This document shows positions 1-8,027 of a DNA stretch of 47,347 nt, piece after piece. Numbering within the stretch: the stretch's first letter is position 1; each line of letters opens with the position of its first letter. Source of the stretch: Candidatus Gastranaerophilales bacterium (GTDB taxonomy: Bacteria > Cyanobacteriota > Vampirovibrionia > Gastranaerophilales > Gastranaerophilaceae); contig CALUUJ010000016.1 of assembly GCA_944323935.1 (NCBI GenBank), positions 1 to 47,347 on the forward strand, given 5' to 3'. A model generated the notes under the pieces. It was given only the letters and a program-made list of their open reading frames with translations. It was not told the DNA's origin and made no database searches. Both the position numbers and the translations under genes were made by a program.

Positions 1-77
1 AGATTATACAAAAATAGAAGAATTGATTGTCCTTATATGTTAGGTAATAAATTGAATTTATTCAAGTTATGTTCATT
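1..77. repeat. Direct repeat, copy 1 (identical core)
   Basis: The first 77 bases of the window recur without a change at 329-405. Similarity continues in weaker form to about position 115, with indels. The unit contains two potential hairpins: AATAAAT-tga-ATTTATT, then AGTTATGT/ACATAACT around a 9-base loop. No convincing gene covers it. The copy may extend left of the window. Its nature (small non-autonomous element, 3' UTR element or recombination relic) is unknown. Confidence 0.85.
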
Positions 78-185
78 CTTCACATAACTTTCATTGGAGC
101 GCACGATTTCTCTTGTAAAACAATATTGAATAATGAATGCAACTATATATGTAGTTTCGTAATTTTGTTTATAGAAACAACATCA

Positions 186-227
186 AAGCTTTGTTTGTTT
201 GAGGACGAAGTCCGAGTTACAAAGCTT
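186..227. repeat. Nested inverted repeat
   Basis: Arms AAGCTTTGT (186-194) and ACAAAGCTT (219-227) are perfectly complementary. Inside them sits a second small stem, GGAC-gaa-GTCC (203-213). The local composition is less AT-rich than the surroundings. No reading frame here looks like a real protein. It could be a folded RNA or the end of a mobile-element remnant. Confidence 0.6.
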
Positions 228-278
228 CAGGTTGAAATTAACAAAATCGAAACGGAATATCAAGTTGCTAGCCTTTTG

Positions 279-304
279 GTACTTTTCTGCAATGAGAAAA
301 GTAC
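279..304. repeat. Perfect 10-bp hairpin
   Basis: GTACTTTTCT and AGAAAAGTAC form a perfect 10-bp stem around the loop GCAATG. No U-tract follows on either strand, so it is not a typical Rho-independent terminator. It lies between the two direct-repeat copies and just before the second one. Confidence 0.6.
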
Positions 305-328
305 ATAATAGAATAAATAGTTAACTTA

Positions 329-405
329 AGATTATACAAAAATAGAAGAATTGATTGTCCTTATATGTTAGGTAATAAATTGAATTTATTCAAGTTATGT
401 TCATT
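329..405. repeat. Direct repeat, copy 2 (identical core)
   Basis: This is identical to bases 1-77 and is followed by about 40 bases of weaker similarity. It lies immediately downstream of the 3' end of the minus-strand gene at 453-1046. The second hairpin is preserved here as GTTATGT/ACATAAC although the loop bases differ from copy 1, which hints that the fold matters. Confidence 0.85.
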
Positions 406-452
406 ACTTTACATAACATTCATTGGCGCACAGGATTTCTCTTTCAAGAAGA

Positions 453-1046
453 TTATAGTTTGTGAGATGCTATTAATTTATCTTCTTTGAATAAACTTTG
501 TCTGTATTTACTATATGATAGTGGTTTTCCGTTTTCATAACAATATACTTCTTTTGTTGATTGGCCAAGTATATTGTTTGATGATGTTTTTATTACTTCT
601 GTGTAATTTTTACCAAAATCAAAGAAGACAATTTTTGTATTGGGAAGTTTTTCTATTTTCCATATTCTGTCTTCATAAGGAGAAAATGTGGTTAGAGTTT
701 TATATCTGCCTTTTCTATCACATTCAATCATTATATATCTTCCAATTTTGTCTTCAGCAAATGTTATAAGTTCACCATTTCGATTTTTCATATCTTCAAA
801 ATCGTTATCTTCAGCTAGAGATATTAATTGAGCAACTCGTTCTTTTTCACTAATAGCTTCATCATAATATTCCCAAGACTTCATTATTATTTCACTTCTT
901 GCTATTGTTTCTGTATTGTTTGTTGTTATTCTGTTTTTAGATAACTCAAGTCTATCTCTTGTTTCTAATGATATTTTTCTATGTTCCTGAATTTCTGTTT
1001 TTCCATAAGTTTCTGTTCTAGGACGGAATTGAATAATTCTTGTCAT
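453..1046 (-). CDS. Hypothetical protein, 197 aa
   Basis: I do not recognise the family. The frame is open for 197 codons and starts with ATG behind a good ribosome-binding site (AAGGAG, about 6 bases upstream). The protein is charged and has no signal peptide or membrane segment. The first 60 residues are basic and polar. The middle (about 60-100) is probably helical. The C-terminal half has a mixed alpha/beta look, with TFSPYEDRIWKIEKL and KIVFFDFGKNYTEV strand-like stretches. The direct-repeat copy at 329-405 lies just beyond its stop. The next gene upstream (1124-1540) has the same orientation 77 bases away, so the two may share a transcript. Confidence 0.7.
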   Translation of the reverse strand: MTRIIQFRPRTETYGKTEIQEHRKISLETRDRLELSKNRITTNNTETIARSEIIMKSWEYYDEAISEKERVAQLISLAEDNDFEDMKNRNGELITFAEDKIGRYIMIECDRKGRYKTLTTFSPYEDRIWKIEKLPNTKIVFFDFGKNYTEVIKTSSNNILGQSTKEVYCYENGKPLSYSKYRQSLFKEDKLIASHKL

Positions 1047-1123
1047 AAATACTCCTTCATAGCAATTAAAACAAATGGTTATTATAAATTGCTTTTAAAT
1101 TTGCCATATTTATTGAATTTTTA

Positions 1124-1540
1124 TTATTCTTCTTCTTTATCATTAAAAAGTTTTTTTAAAGCACGTTCAAAAGTTTTTGAGTGTGGTTCAAAAAACTTTA
1201 ATTTTATACCAGATTTTATAATCAAAAATTGCATTGTCTGAAATATTAGACTACCAGCTTTTACTTCCGGAATTTTTTTATTAGTATAAATACCGCTTTC
1301 AATCGGTTCTTTAAGTTTATCACTTGTATATTTTATTCCAATGGCAAATCCTCTGTTGTAAGGAGCCTTATATATTTCAATAGTATCTCCTTCCGTAACT
1401 TCTTTTATAACTCTGTGGTCAAGAAATTTTTTGTACTCGTTTACCAAGTTATCAGTATAGTTAGGAGGGGTACTTTCCGGCATTTTAGTATATAAATTTT
1501 TATTTACAATCAGATTTGCTTTGAAAGAAACATTATTCAT
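1124..1540 (-). CDS. Hypothetical protein, 138 aa, with N-terminal VSFKAN motif
   Basis: I do not recognise the family. It is 138 residues, soluble, rich in Lys and Glu, with no signal peptide or membrane helix. Residues 4-9 read VSFKAN. This resembles a short Phe-centred motif near the N-terminus of several unrelated proteins in this window (see findings). No clear Shine-Dalgarno precedes the ATG. The middle part (EGDTIEIYKAPYNRGFAIGI) looks like beta-structure. The C-terminus is a charged helix ending in KKLFNDKEEE. It shares orientation with the downstream gene at 453-1046. Confidence 0.65.
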   Translation of the reverse strand: MNNVSFKANLIVNKNLYTKMPESTPPNYTDNLVNEYKKFLDHRVIKEVTEGDTIEIYKAPYNRGFAIGIKYTSDKLKEPIESGIYTNKKIPEVKAGSLIFQTMQFLIIKSGIKLKFFEPHSKTFERALKKLFNDKEEE

Positions 1541-1692
1541 AACATTTATTCAAAATGTAAACATAAAATGTTTTGCCATTTATATGGTTATTACTCTTAA
1601 ATTCTTTTATTTGTTTAGTTTTGAATACCTGATATCTTATTGATATATTGTGTAAAAGATTAATATATTATAAAATAATATTATATTATTTG

Positions 1693-1706
1693 TTCACTGG
1701 CATGTA
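1693..1706 (+). promoter_or_regulatory. Putative shared upstream element, copy at the Prs-like gene
   Basis: TTCACTGGCATGTA ends 26 bases before the ATG of the Prs-like gene. The same 11 bases, TTCACTGGCAT, occur on the minus strand at 7891-7906, upstream of the 998-residue toxin-like gene. I saw no other copy in the window. It could be an operator or part of a promoter; the match is the only evidence. Confidence 0.35.
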
Positions 1707-1732
1707 TTAATAACAAAGGAAAAAGGTGTTTT

Positions 1733-2782
1733 ATGAAAATTACGACTTTGGGAAAACCATTTTACAATTATCCGAAGAGTAGTGCATTCATAAGCAAAGT
1801 TTCAATGTCCGCACCAAAATCTCAAGGTGCGGATATTTTTTGCTTTAAGAGTGCATCAACTCTGTCAGATAAGGCAAGTATTATCCCATCATCAAATCCA
1901 ACGGATTTAGAACTTAATATTGAAAGAAATACAGGAATTGCGCCTGTAGATACTGTTGTAAAAAAGTTCAAAAATGGAGAAACATACGTTAATATAGCAG
2001 GCAATGTAAGTGGGAAAGATGTTTATATTATGCCTGCAGGCGGTAATAATGTAAATGACAATTTGATGGAGACATATTTAAAAGCAGATGCTGCAAAAAG
2101 AGCAGGTGCAGATAGAGTAATTGCTGTTCTTCCAAGTTTTGATTATGCTCGTCAAGAAAAAAGGACAGAAAAAGGGGAACCTATTGCCGCTCGTTTAAAT
2201 ATGGATTTGTTAAAGACATCAGGTGTGGATCAAATAATCACCGCAGATTTACACACCCCTGCAATTGAAGGATTTGCTCCAAATTCAATGAGGGTAACAC
2301 ATATAGAGTCTATGCAATTAATGGAAAGCTATATTAAGTCAAAAGGAATTGAAGATTTGGTTGTTGTAAGTCCTGATTTGGGCGGTACTAAAAGAGCTGA
2401 TAAATTAGCAAAATCTTTAGGATGTGATAAAGCGATTGTATATAAACATCGTCAAACTCATAATGAAGCGACGGCAGAAGATTTAATAGGTGATGTTACG
2501 GGTAAAAATTGTATAATATTTGATGATATGATTGATACAGCTGGAACAATTTCAGAAGCATCAAAACTGTTGAAGAAAAAAGGCGCAAAAGATATATATG
2601 TATGTGCTGCTCACGGTTTATTTAACGGAGAAGCAATGAAAAGATTAAATAATGCTCCTGTTAAAGAAATTATAGTAACAAATAGTGTACCGAAAAAGCC
2701 TGATTCTATTGATAAAATCAAACAAGTAGATTTATCAGTTCAAATAGCCGAAGTAATGAAAGTAATTTCTGGTATACATTAA
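1733..2782 (+). CDS. Ribose-phosphate pyrophosphokinase (PRPP synthetase)-like, N-terminally extended
   Basis: The protein resembles Prs, which makes PRPP from ribose 5-phosphate and ATP in the cytosol for nucleotide, His and Trp synthesis. Hallmarks from about residue 60 on are VNDNLME, YARQEKR, the metal-site region ITADLHTPAIEGF, VVVSPDLGG, and the PRPP-binding loop CIIFDDMIDTAGT near the C-terminal third. It is divergent: the usual FSDGE is FKNGE and the usual STS before VNDNLME is AGG. It has about 60 extra N-terminal residues containing the CFKSA motif (Phe38). At 349 residues it is longer than the usual roughly 315. The start ATG has a strong site (AAAGGAAAAAGG). It stands alone, not in a purine operon. 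It may be the only Prs of the genome or a specialised paralogue; the window cannot tell. Confidence 0.85.
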   Translation: MKITTLGKPFYNYPKSSAFISKVSMSAPKSQGADIFCFKSASTLSDKASIIPSSNPTDLELNIERNTGIAPVDTVVKKFKNGETYVNIAGNVSGKDVYIMPAGGNNVNDNLMETYLKADAAKRAGADRVIAVLPSFDYARQEKRTEKGEPIAARLNMDLLKTSGVDQIITADLHTPAIEGFAPNSMRVTHIESMQLMESYIKSKGIEDLVVVSPDLGGTKRADKLAKSLGCDKAIVYKHRQTHNEATAEDLIGDVTGKNCIIFDDMIDTAGTISEASKLLKKKGAKDIYVCAAHGLFNGEAMKRLNNAPVKEIIVTNSVPKKPDSIDKIKQVDLSVQIAEVMKVISGIH

Positions 2783-2860
2783 CCATTAGAAAAGATATTT
2801 ATATGTAATAAATTAATTAAAATATAGAAAACAATAGTTTAGTTGATTAGTAAAAATATC

Positions 2861-2908
2861 ACAGCAAAAAGATTCAAATACAATTTTGTATTTGAATCTT
2901 TTTGCTGT
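2861..2908. terminator. Long hairpin between convergent genes
   Basis: A 23-bp perfect stem (2861-2883 with 2886-2908) and a 2-base loop separate the convergent Prs-like and PHP genes. The arms contain AAAAAG and CTTTTT tracts, so it could stop transcription from both sides, although the run after the stem is broken on the plus strand. Confidence 0.65.
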
Positions 2909-2913
2909 TGAAT

Positions 2914-4017
2914 TTATATTTTTTTCTTTTTTTCTTTTTTTAATTTTACATCATTATAAAAAATTGATTTCCCGTGGCAATCTATTCCTCCTGCATTATA
3001 TAGTCCATTTTTTATACAGCTTGAAAGAATTGTACTATGTAATAATTCATCAGTTGCGACATCTCCGTAGTAACCTCCATAATAGCTTTCTGCATATAGA
3101 GCTTTTTTTCCTGCTATATTTTTAAAGTGTTTTATACAGTCTTTTATTACTGCAAGATAGTCAGCTCCATCTGGAAGTTTATGCTTTATGTTTGGATATG
3201 CAGGGTGTGCAAAACATATATGACAATCTGGTTGATTTTGTAATCCGTCTACTGCATTTTGAATATTAATTTTTTGTGGAAACATTGGATTCTTTCGACC
3301 TTCATTGATAAAATCTAAGAATTCATTTAAATTTTTATCAAATGGGTTTATGCACATAGCTAGTATATGAAATTTGAATGGTTTTAATGGTTTGTTTTGT
3401 CCTATTTCATCTTCTACTGTTGAAATTTCAAGACCTAAAACTAACTTAATGTTTTTATATTTTTGAGGATTTTTTGCAATTATTTGTACGGCTTCTTTAC
3501 AACCTTGTACTGTATTGTGGTCGGTAATGCCTAAATAAAAATTTTTCCCGGTGTTTTTTTTGTATATATCTGCATATTTTACGGATGTATCCAATAGTTC
3601 TTGCACGCTCATTTCTCCATCCGAGGCTGTGGTGTGTACATGGAGAGAAGCTCCAAAAATATTATCTTCTACGTTTTCCAGACCGTAAGAGTCAGGAATA
3701 TCTCTTTTATCTTCAGGGCGTTTTCCGGGTATATAGAAATTTGGATTTCTGTTATTTTCTATGATAACAGATTTAAATTCTCTTGGAGCAGCTATGCATT
3801 GTAGGTCTGTGATATGAACGTTATCTAATCCTATATCTTCCGATATTCTTTCTCTATATTGTAAATCACATAATGTAGCTTGTGGTATACCTATTATTGT
3901 TGGGTTTACATGTGGAATAATGTTTCTTGCTTCAGTTGGAGAATTAAAAAATAAGCTTTTTTTACAGGAATTATTGTATTTAAAATTCGGTATGTTTTTT
4001 ACGTATGATATATTCAT
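2914..4017 (-). CDS. PHP-domain phosphoesterase
   Basis: It carries a PHP (polymerase and histidinol phosphatase) metal-dependent phosphoesterase domain from about residue 122. Visible motifs are LHVHTTASDGE (H126, H128, D133), GITDHN (164-168), GLEIS with E197, FHILAMC, CFAHPAYP and GIDCHG near the C-terminus. These are the expected metal ligands of the family. The natural substrate is not evident; known relatives hydrolyse nucleotides or sugar phosphates. About 120 residues precede the domain, with low-complexity polar sequence first and FFNSPT around residue 24. No signal peptide is visible, and no Shine-Dalgarno precedes the ATG. The C-terminus is a run of lysines. It is convergent with the Prs-like gene. 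Confidence 0.8.
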   Translation of the reverse strand: MNISYVKNIPNFKYNNSCKKSLFFNSPTEARNIIPHVNPTIIGIPQATLCDLQYRERISEDIGLDNVHITDLQCIAAPREFKSVIIENNRNPNFYIPGKRPEDKRDIPDSYGLENVEDNIFGASLHVHTTASDGEMSVQELLDTSVKYADIYKKNTGKNFYLGITDHNTVQGCKEAVQIIAKNPQKYKNIKLVLGLEISTVEDEIGQNKPLKPFKFHILAMCINPFDKNLNEFLDFINEGRKNPMFPQKINIQNAVDGLQNQPDCHICFAHPAYPNIKHKLPDGADYLAVIKDCIKHFKNIAGKKALYAESYYGGYYGDVATDELLHSTILSSCIKNGLYNAGGIDCHGKSIFYNDVKLKKEKKKKI

Positions 4018-4124
4018 TTATATTTTATGTCTTGTATTATAAACTATTTTTATAAAACATGAAAAAATGAAATTTGCTAAAATTTTAAAACACGAAATTA
4101 AAAAAGTTTTTAAATACGAATTTG

Positions 4125-4778
4125 CTAATAAATTAATCCGCACATTTGGCTCAAAGTTTTTTGCGCTAGTCTTTTATCTTGCTGATTTACAAATACACCA
4201 AGATTAGACCAATCATCAATATATATTACATCTTGAGGAACCATAACAAGCCAGTTCTTTGAACTCTCCAACATAGCCGGATTATATAATTCTAATTCAG
4301 CAAGATTATTAAAATCTTGTAAAAACTGTCTTTTTTGGGAAATAGGAACTTGTTCTTTTACTCTAAGATATTTTACAAAGCTAGAATCTTGGCTATTAGG
4401 TACCTGGGTTATTTGTACCATATCCTCTTGATTTGGCAAAACAACAGCAAAAACAAGTTGTGGAGCACAGCTTAAATCTATGCTGTTAATTCTAGATAAA
4501 TTCCTTGCTTCCTGCAACATATTTATTGTTTTACCTGTTTTTATATGGAAATCTTTATATTTAAATAAGTTTAAGCCTAATTCTTTAAAATATGGATCCT
4601 GACTGTATTTTGTTTCTAAATATTTATACACATCTCTTAAAGATTCGCATTTTTGAAAGTCCTCAAATCCTTTTGTTGTAGCTCTTCCCAAATTTTGTTC
4701 TTGTTGCATTTGTCTAGTTTTTCCATTTGAGTCTATTCTTCTGATTATATTTAAATCTTTAGGCGGCAATTTTTCCAT
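4125..4778 (-). CDS. Hypothetical protein, 217 aa; possible partner of the upstream toxin-like protein
   Basis: I do not recognise the family. It is soluble, 217 residues, with no signal peptide. The N-terminal 45 residues are polar and Gln/Arg-rich. The rest looks alpha/beta (for example SCAPQLVFAVVLPNQEDMVQ) and ends with NWLVMVPQDVIYIDDWSNLG. It follows the 998-residue gene on the same strand with an 80-base gap, the usual place of an immunity protein after a polymorphic toxin. That role is only inferred from position. The ribosome-binding site is weak. Confidence 0.65.
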   Translation of the reverse strand: MEKLPPKDLNIIRRIDSNGKTRQMQQEQNLGRATTKGFEDFQKCESLRDVYKYLETKYSQDPYFKELGLNLFKYKDFHIKTGKTINMLQEARNLSRINSIDLSCAPQLVFAVVLPNQEDMVQITQVPNSQDSSFVKYLRVKEQVPISQKRQFLQDFNNLAELELYNPAMLESSKNWLVMVPQDVIYIDDWSNLGVFVNQQDKRLAQKTLSQMCGLIY

Positions 4779-4858
4779 ATATACAATACCTATGATAGTT
4801 TTTTATTTTTATATTCTAATATATTGGGAGGGTATTTTCAAGGCGAGTAACAATCATA

Positions 4859-7855
4859 TTAGAATGATATATCTCCTATTCTTTTTATTCTTGCTCCTTC
4901 TGCAAGAGCAACAACATCCACCCAATATCCTTTATTTGGTTTAATAGATTTTGGTTTGTATTCTCCTTTTAGAATGGATATATACTTTAATAATTTTTCT
5001 GGAATTTCTATTCCAAAATCTCTTTCTAAACCATTTTCAACATTACTCTTTAGTTCAGCTTTTGGAGTATAAGGAAGCGTTATTTCTTCACCTGTTGGCA
5101 ATTTAAAAACAATATTAATGTTAGATTGATTTTTATTATTGAACGGTACGGCTGTTATTTGTTTATTATCTCCCAGTGTACTTTCAACTATAACATCCTT
5201 AAAATTACCGTGGTTATTACTTTGCGGAATGATACATATTATACTGCTTTTATTCTCTTTTGCTAATTTTATACTATCTATATATCTTAAAGCCCCATTA
5301 GGTTTTGTTTGTAACCCAAGCGCATCTCCGTAAAGTTCCATAATACCAACATTATTATTTGGAGTTTTTGCAGTTAGTAGTACCATTGTTCCTGACGAAT
5401 GATAGCCTTTGTTAATACCGCTGGCTGTAAATATAGCATCTAAAAGTCTTTTATCCTCCAATGATAAACTTTCAAATGTCGGGTTATTTCTAAAGTTTGG
5501 GGCACTTAATCCGCCTTCTGCAATAGAAAAAGTAGTTTTTGAATAATTTTCAGGCAATAAAATTTCATTTAGCATACTAATATTTTGAGGTTTACCGTCC
5601 GAAATTAAACTATTTAATCCAAGCTGGCCATTAACAATAGAGTCATTAACTATTGCTTCACGAGATATTCCTTCTTTGTTCATTTTACAAATCAAACCAA
5701 GAACATAATCTGCCATTTCAAAATCGTTTAGATCATTTCCGGCACCCATAACTGTTGGTGCAAAAACAATATGACCGTCAAAGTCTTTTGGTAATGTTTC
5801 AAATAAATCAAAAACCATTGATGCCCCAGTAATAGAACAGTCATCAGGGATAAATACAACGGAGCCTTTTGGGCATTCTGCCATGTTAGTTATTATTTTG
5901 CTTTTATCTATTCCATTTACTTCTGCAAATATATTTCCGCTTCTTGTATAACTTTTAATTTGTTGTTTTGGCATTGGAGAATAAATATATATATCTTGCG
6001 GATTTATTTCAGGATGTTGTCTCATAAAATTATGAAATTGTGCATTCATAATATCTTTTTCTATAACTTCATCAACATAAACTGCTTCTTTTGCAATCAT
6101 ATTATTAATTAGTTCTTGCTCATAAGGGTCGCTTGTTACGTTTGAAGATACTGAATTTATTTCTCCATTTTCAATTTTTGCTTGAATTCTTTTTTGACTT
6201 TTTTCTTTGATTTCATCAGCAGAAAGAATTTCTTTTCCTTTGAATTTTATATCATTAGAATTTCTTATTTTGTTTGGAATTTCAAGTTCCTTTATACTTC
6301 CGCCATCTATAGAAATTCCGAGTGCTTTGACATCATCATAAGATAATTCTATTGTTTTGGATGTATCTATAGGACTGGTTAATTTGACTGTTTTTTTAGC
6401 TGAATCAATATCTTTTATTGTAAAATAGTGTCTTTGCGTACCGATTGGACTAATTGCTCCGTCTGTATCAACTAATGTTCCTAAAGAAAGAACGGTATTA
6501 CTTCTGTTTGTTGCTAAAGTATCAAGAAGTTCATCAGTAATTGATTCATTTGCTATATGTACAGGATTTAGCCCGAATTGCTTTGCAACAACTTCAGCAA
6601 AACCGCCATCAATATCACCTGTTAATTGTTTGTATGCTTGTTCAAATATTCTTATTCCTGTTGTGTCAGATAACATTTCATCAGAGAGTGAAGATTTGGC
6701 TACTTTTACAATATTGTCTCCGATTCTTACATTGTAGTCTCCACTTATGGTTTTTGTTATAGATTTTTTGAAAGTCTTTGCAGTATTGGGGTTATTCATC
6801 ATTCCATCGATTGTTGAAAGTAAAGCACAATCTCCTACTTCACCTTGTTTAAATTTAGTGTTGACCCCATCAGGTAGAACAAATTTGGTAGTTATTTTGT
6901 TGTTTAGTGCTTTACCTGCTTTACCTGCAATTCTGAATCCGCCACCAATTACAGGTGACATAATTGCTCCGCCTATAGCGCCTTGAATACCTGCTTCAAT
7001 AACATTTTCGCCATTTAATCCAGCTCTTAGCATATTGTCAGATGCTCCGCCTAAAGCACCGTCAATTGCCATTCCTGCCCCAATTGCTAATGCTCTTTTA
7101 CCTATTGTTCCTTCTGCAACATCTATGGTTTGATTAAGAACAATATTTTTAGCCGTTTGTTTAATACCAAGTTTAATTCCTTGTTCTGCGACTTCTTCAG
7201 CACCTTCTTGAATTATTTTTAATCCGAGTTTTTTGCCGATAGTTTTTGTTACTGTATTTCCAAGACCATTTGTAATTGGAGCCAATACTCCATTAATTCC
7301 ACCTGTTAATGTATCATAAAGTAAATCTTTTCCTGCATATTCTTTGCCGGTAGCTATTGCATCACCTGCTTTGATTCCTACTTTGACACCTGCTCCAACT
7401 GCTGTTGCTAAGCCTAAACCTACAGCTAAAGATGCACCACCAGTAGGTACTGCTAATGCAAAGGCGCCGACCGCTAATATGCCGGATGCTAAGTCAGCTA
7501 CAACATCAACGCAAGTTTTTTGTCCTTCTTTATATTTATTTAAAGCTTCTTGTGCTTCTTCTGTTGAAATTTCTCCACGCTCAGCTTGTTTTATAACTTT
7601 CTCAATATGTTTAGAACCGGATTTCGCACCAAATAGATTTTTAATACCATCCCAAGCTTTTCCGATTATTCCTTGTTGTTTTTTAGTCTCTTCAAATTCT
7701 TTTCTTAAATCTGATTTATTATTGGACGTAAATTCATCATTGGCAATTTGTCCCGGAACAGTTGCTTTTATATTTTGATTTTTGACATTATTTATTCCGG
7801 AAAGCTTACTTGTATATAATAAATATGGACTTCTGTTTGTCTCTATTTTTGACAT
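4859..7855 (-). CDS. Large toxin-like protein with calpain-like cysteine protease and PRTase-like regions
   Basis: The protein is 998 residues with no Sec signal. Residues 1-110 are polar and helical. Residues 115-310 form a long Ala/Gly-rich hydrophobic region of the kind found ahead of polymorphic-toxin domains. Residues 330-510 resemble a calpain (C2) peptidase core: KQGEVGDCALLS places a candidate catalytic Cys at 343 and GTQRHYFTI a His at 476. The following strand reads LTSPID where calpains have an Asn-containing LRNPWG. Residues 660-690 hold VVFIPDDCSITGAS, which fits the PRPP-binding loop of type I phosphoribosyltransferases (D671, D672, T676, G677). The C-terminal 300 residues are not recognised. 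Family assignments rest on motifs only. Confidence 0.6.
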   Translation of the reverse strand: MSKIETNRSPYLLYTSKLSGINNVKNQNIKATVPGQIANDEFTSNNKSDLRKEFEETKKQQGIIGKAWDGIKNLFGAKSGSKHIEKVIKQAERGEISTEEAQEALNKYKEGQKTCVDVVADLASGILAVGAFALAVPTGGASLAVGLGLATAVGAGVKVGIKAGDAIATGKEYAGKDLLYDTLTGGINGVLAPITNGLGNTVTKTIGKKLGLKIIQEGAEEVAEQGIKLGIKQTAKNIVLNQTIDVAEGTIGKRALAIGAGMAIDGALGGASDNMLRAGLNGENVIEAGIQGAIGGAIMSPVIGGGFRIAGKAGKALNNKITTKFVLPDGVNTKFKQGEVGDCALLSTIDGMMNNPNTAKTFKKSITKTISGDYNVRIGDNIVKVAKSSLSDEMLSDTTGIRIFEQAYKQLTGDIDGGFAEVVAKQFGLNPVHIANESITDELLDTLATNRSNTVLSLGTLVDTDGAISPIGTQRHYFTIKDIDSAKKTVKLTSPIDTSKTIELSYDDVKALGISIDGGSIKELEIPNKIRNSNDIKFKGKEILSADEIKEKSQKRIQAKIENGEINSVSSNVTSDPYEQELINNMIAKEAVYVDEVIEKDIMNAQFHNFMRQHPEINPQDIYIYSPMPKQQIKSYTRSGNIFAEVNGIDKSKIITNMAECPKGSVVFIPDDCSITGASMVFDLFETLPKDFDGHIVFAPTVMGAGNDLNDFEMADYVLGLICKMNKEGISREAIVNDSIVNGQLGLNSLISDGKPQNISMLNEILLPENYSKTTFSIAEGGLSAPNFRNNPTFESLSLEDKRLLDAIFTASGINKGYHSSGTMVLLTAKTPNNNVGIMELYGDALGLQTKPNGALRYIDSIKLAKENKSSIICIIPQSNNHGNFKDVIVESTLGDNKQITAVPFNNKNQSNINIVFKLPTGEEITLPYTPKAELKSNVENGLERDFGIEIPEKLLKYISILKGEYKPKSIKPNKGYWVDVVALAEGARIKRIGDISF

Positions 7856-7890
7856 ATTATGTTATTATCTTTCTCTATAAATATATAAAG

Positions 7891-7906
7891 TACATATGCC
7901 AGTGAA
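7891..7906 (-). promoter_or_regulatory. Putative shared upstream element, copy at the 998-residue gene
   Basis: On the minus strand this reads TTCACTGGCATATGTA and ends 35 bases before the ATG at 7855. It shares TTCACTGGCAT with the element upstream of the Prs-like gene at 1693. In this copy TTCACT could serve as a -35 with TATTTA 17 bases on; that spacing is not kept at the Prs-like gene. Confidence 0.35.
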
Positions 7907-7930
7907 AAATTTACTTTTGTGGATAGTTTG

Positions 7931-7947
7931 TTAAGAAGTGTTCTTAA
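7931..7947. promoter_or_regulatory. Operator-like inverted repeat
   Basis: TTAAGAA-gtg-TTCTTAA is a perfect 7-bp inverted repeat in the divergent intergenic region between the 998-residue gene and the M16 peptidase gene. Its symmetry and position, upstream of the TATAAT at 7988, suit binding by a dimeric regulator. The regulator is unknown. Confidence 0.4.
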
Positions 7948-7962
7948 TGGTTAGTTTAATTG

Positions 7963-7993
7963 TTGTAAGACAGGTTTCGTTTTAGTGTATAAT
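7963..7993 (+). promoter_or_regulatory. Promoter of the M16 peptidase gene
   Basis: A perfect TATAAT (7988-7993) lies 34 bases before the ATG. The best -35 is TTGTAA (7963-7968) with a long 19-base spacer. Confidence 0.5.
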
Positions 7994-8027
7994 ATCAATA
8001 TTGGGGATTGAAATTAGAGGTTAAATA

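Noticed and set aside
69..308. Open frame of 79 codons on the plus strand
   Set aside because: It runs through the direct repeat and both hairpins, has no ribosome-binding site and no protein-like pattern; the structure at DNA/RNA level explains the sequence better.
1693..1712. CTGGCATG upstream of the Prs-like gene as a sigma-54 (-24) element
   Set aside because: The -12 TTGC part is missing at both copies of the element, and sigma-54 is not expected in this lineage.
7344..7778. 144-codon plus-strand frame, Ala/Pro-rich
   Set aside because: It is the reverse-strand shadow of the Ala/Gly-rich region of the 998-residue gene.
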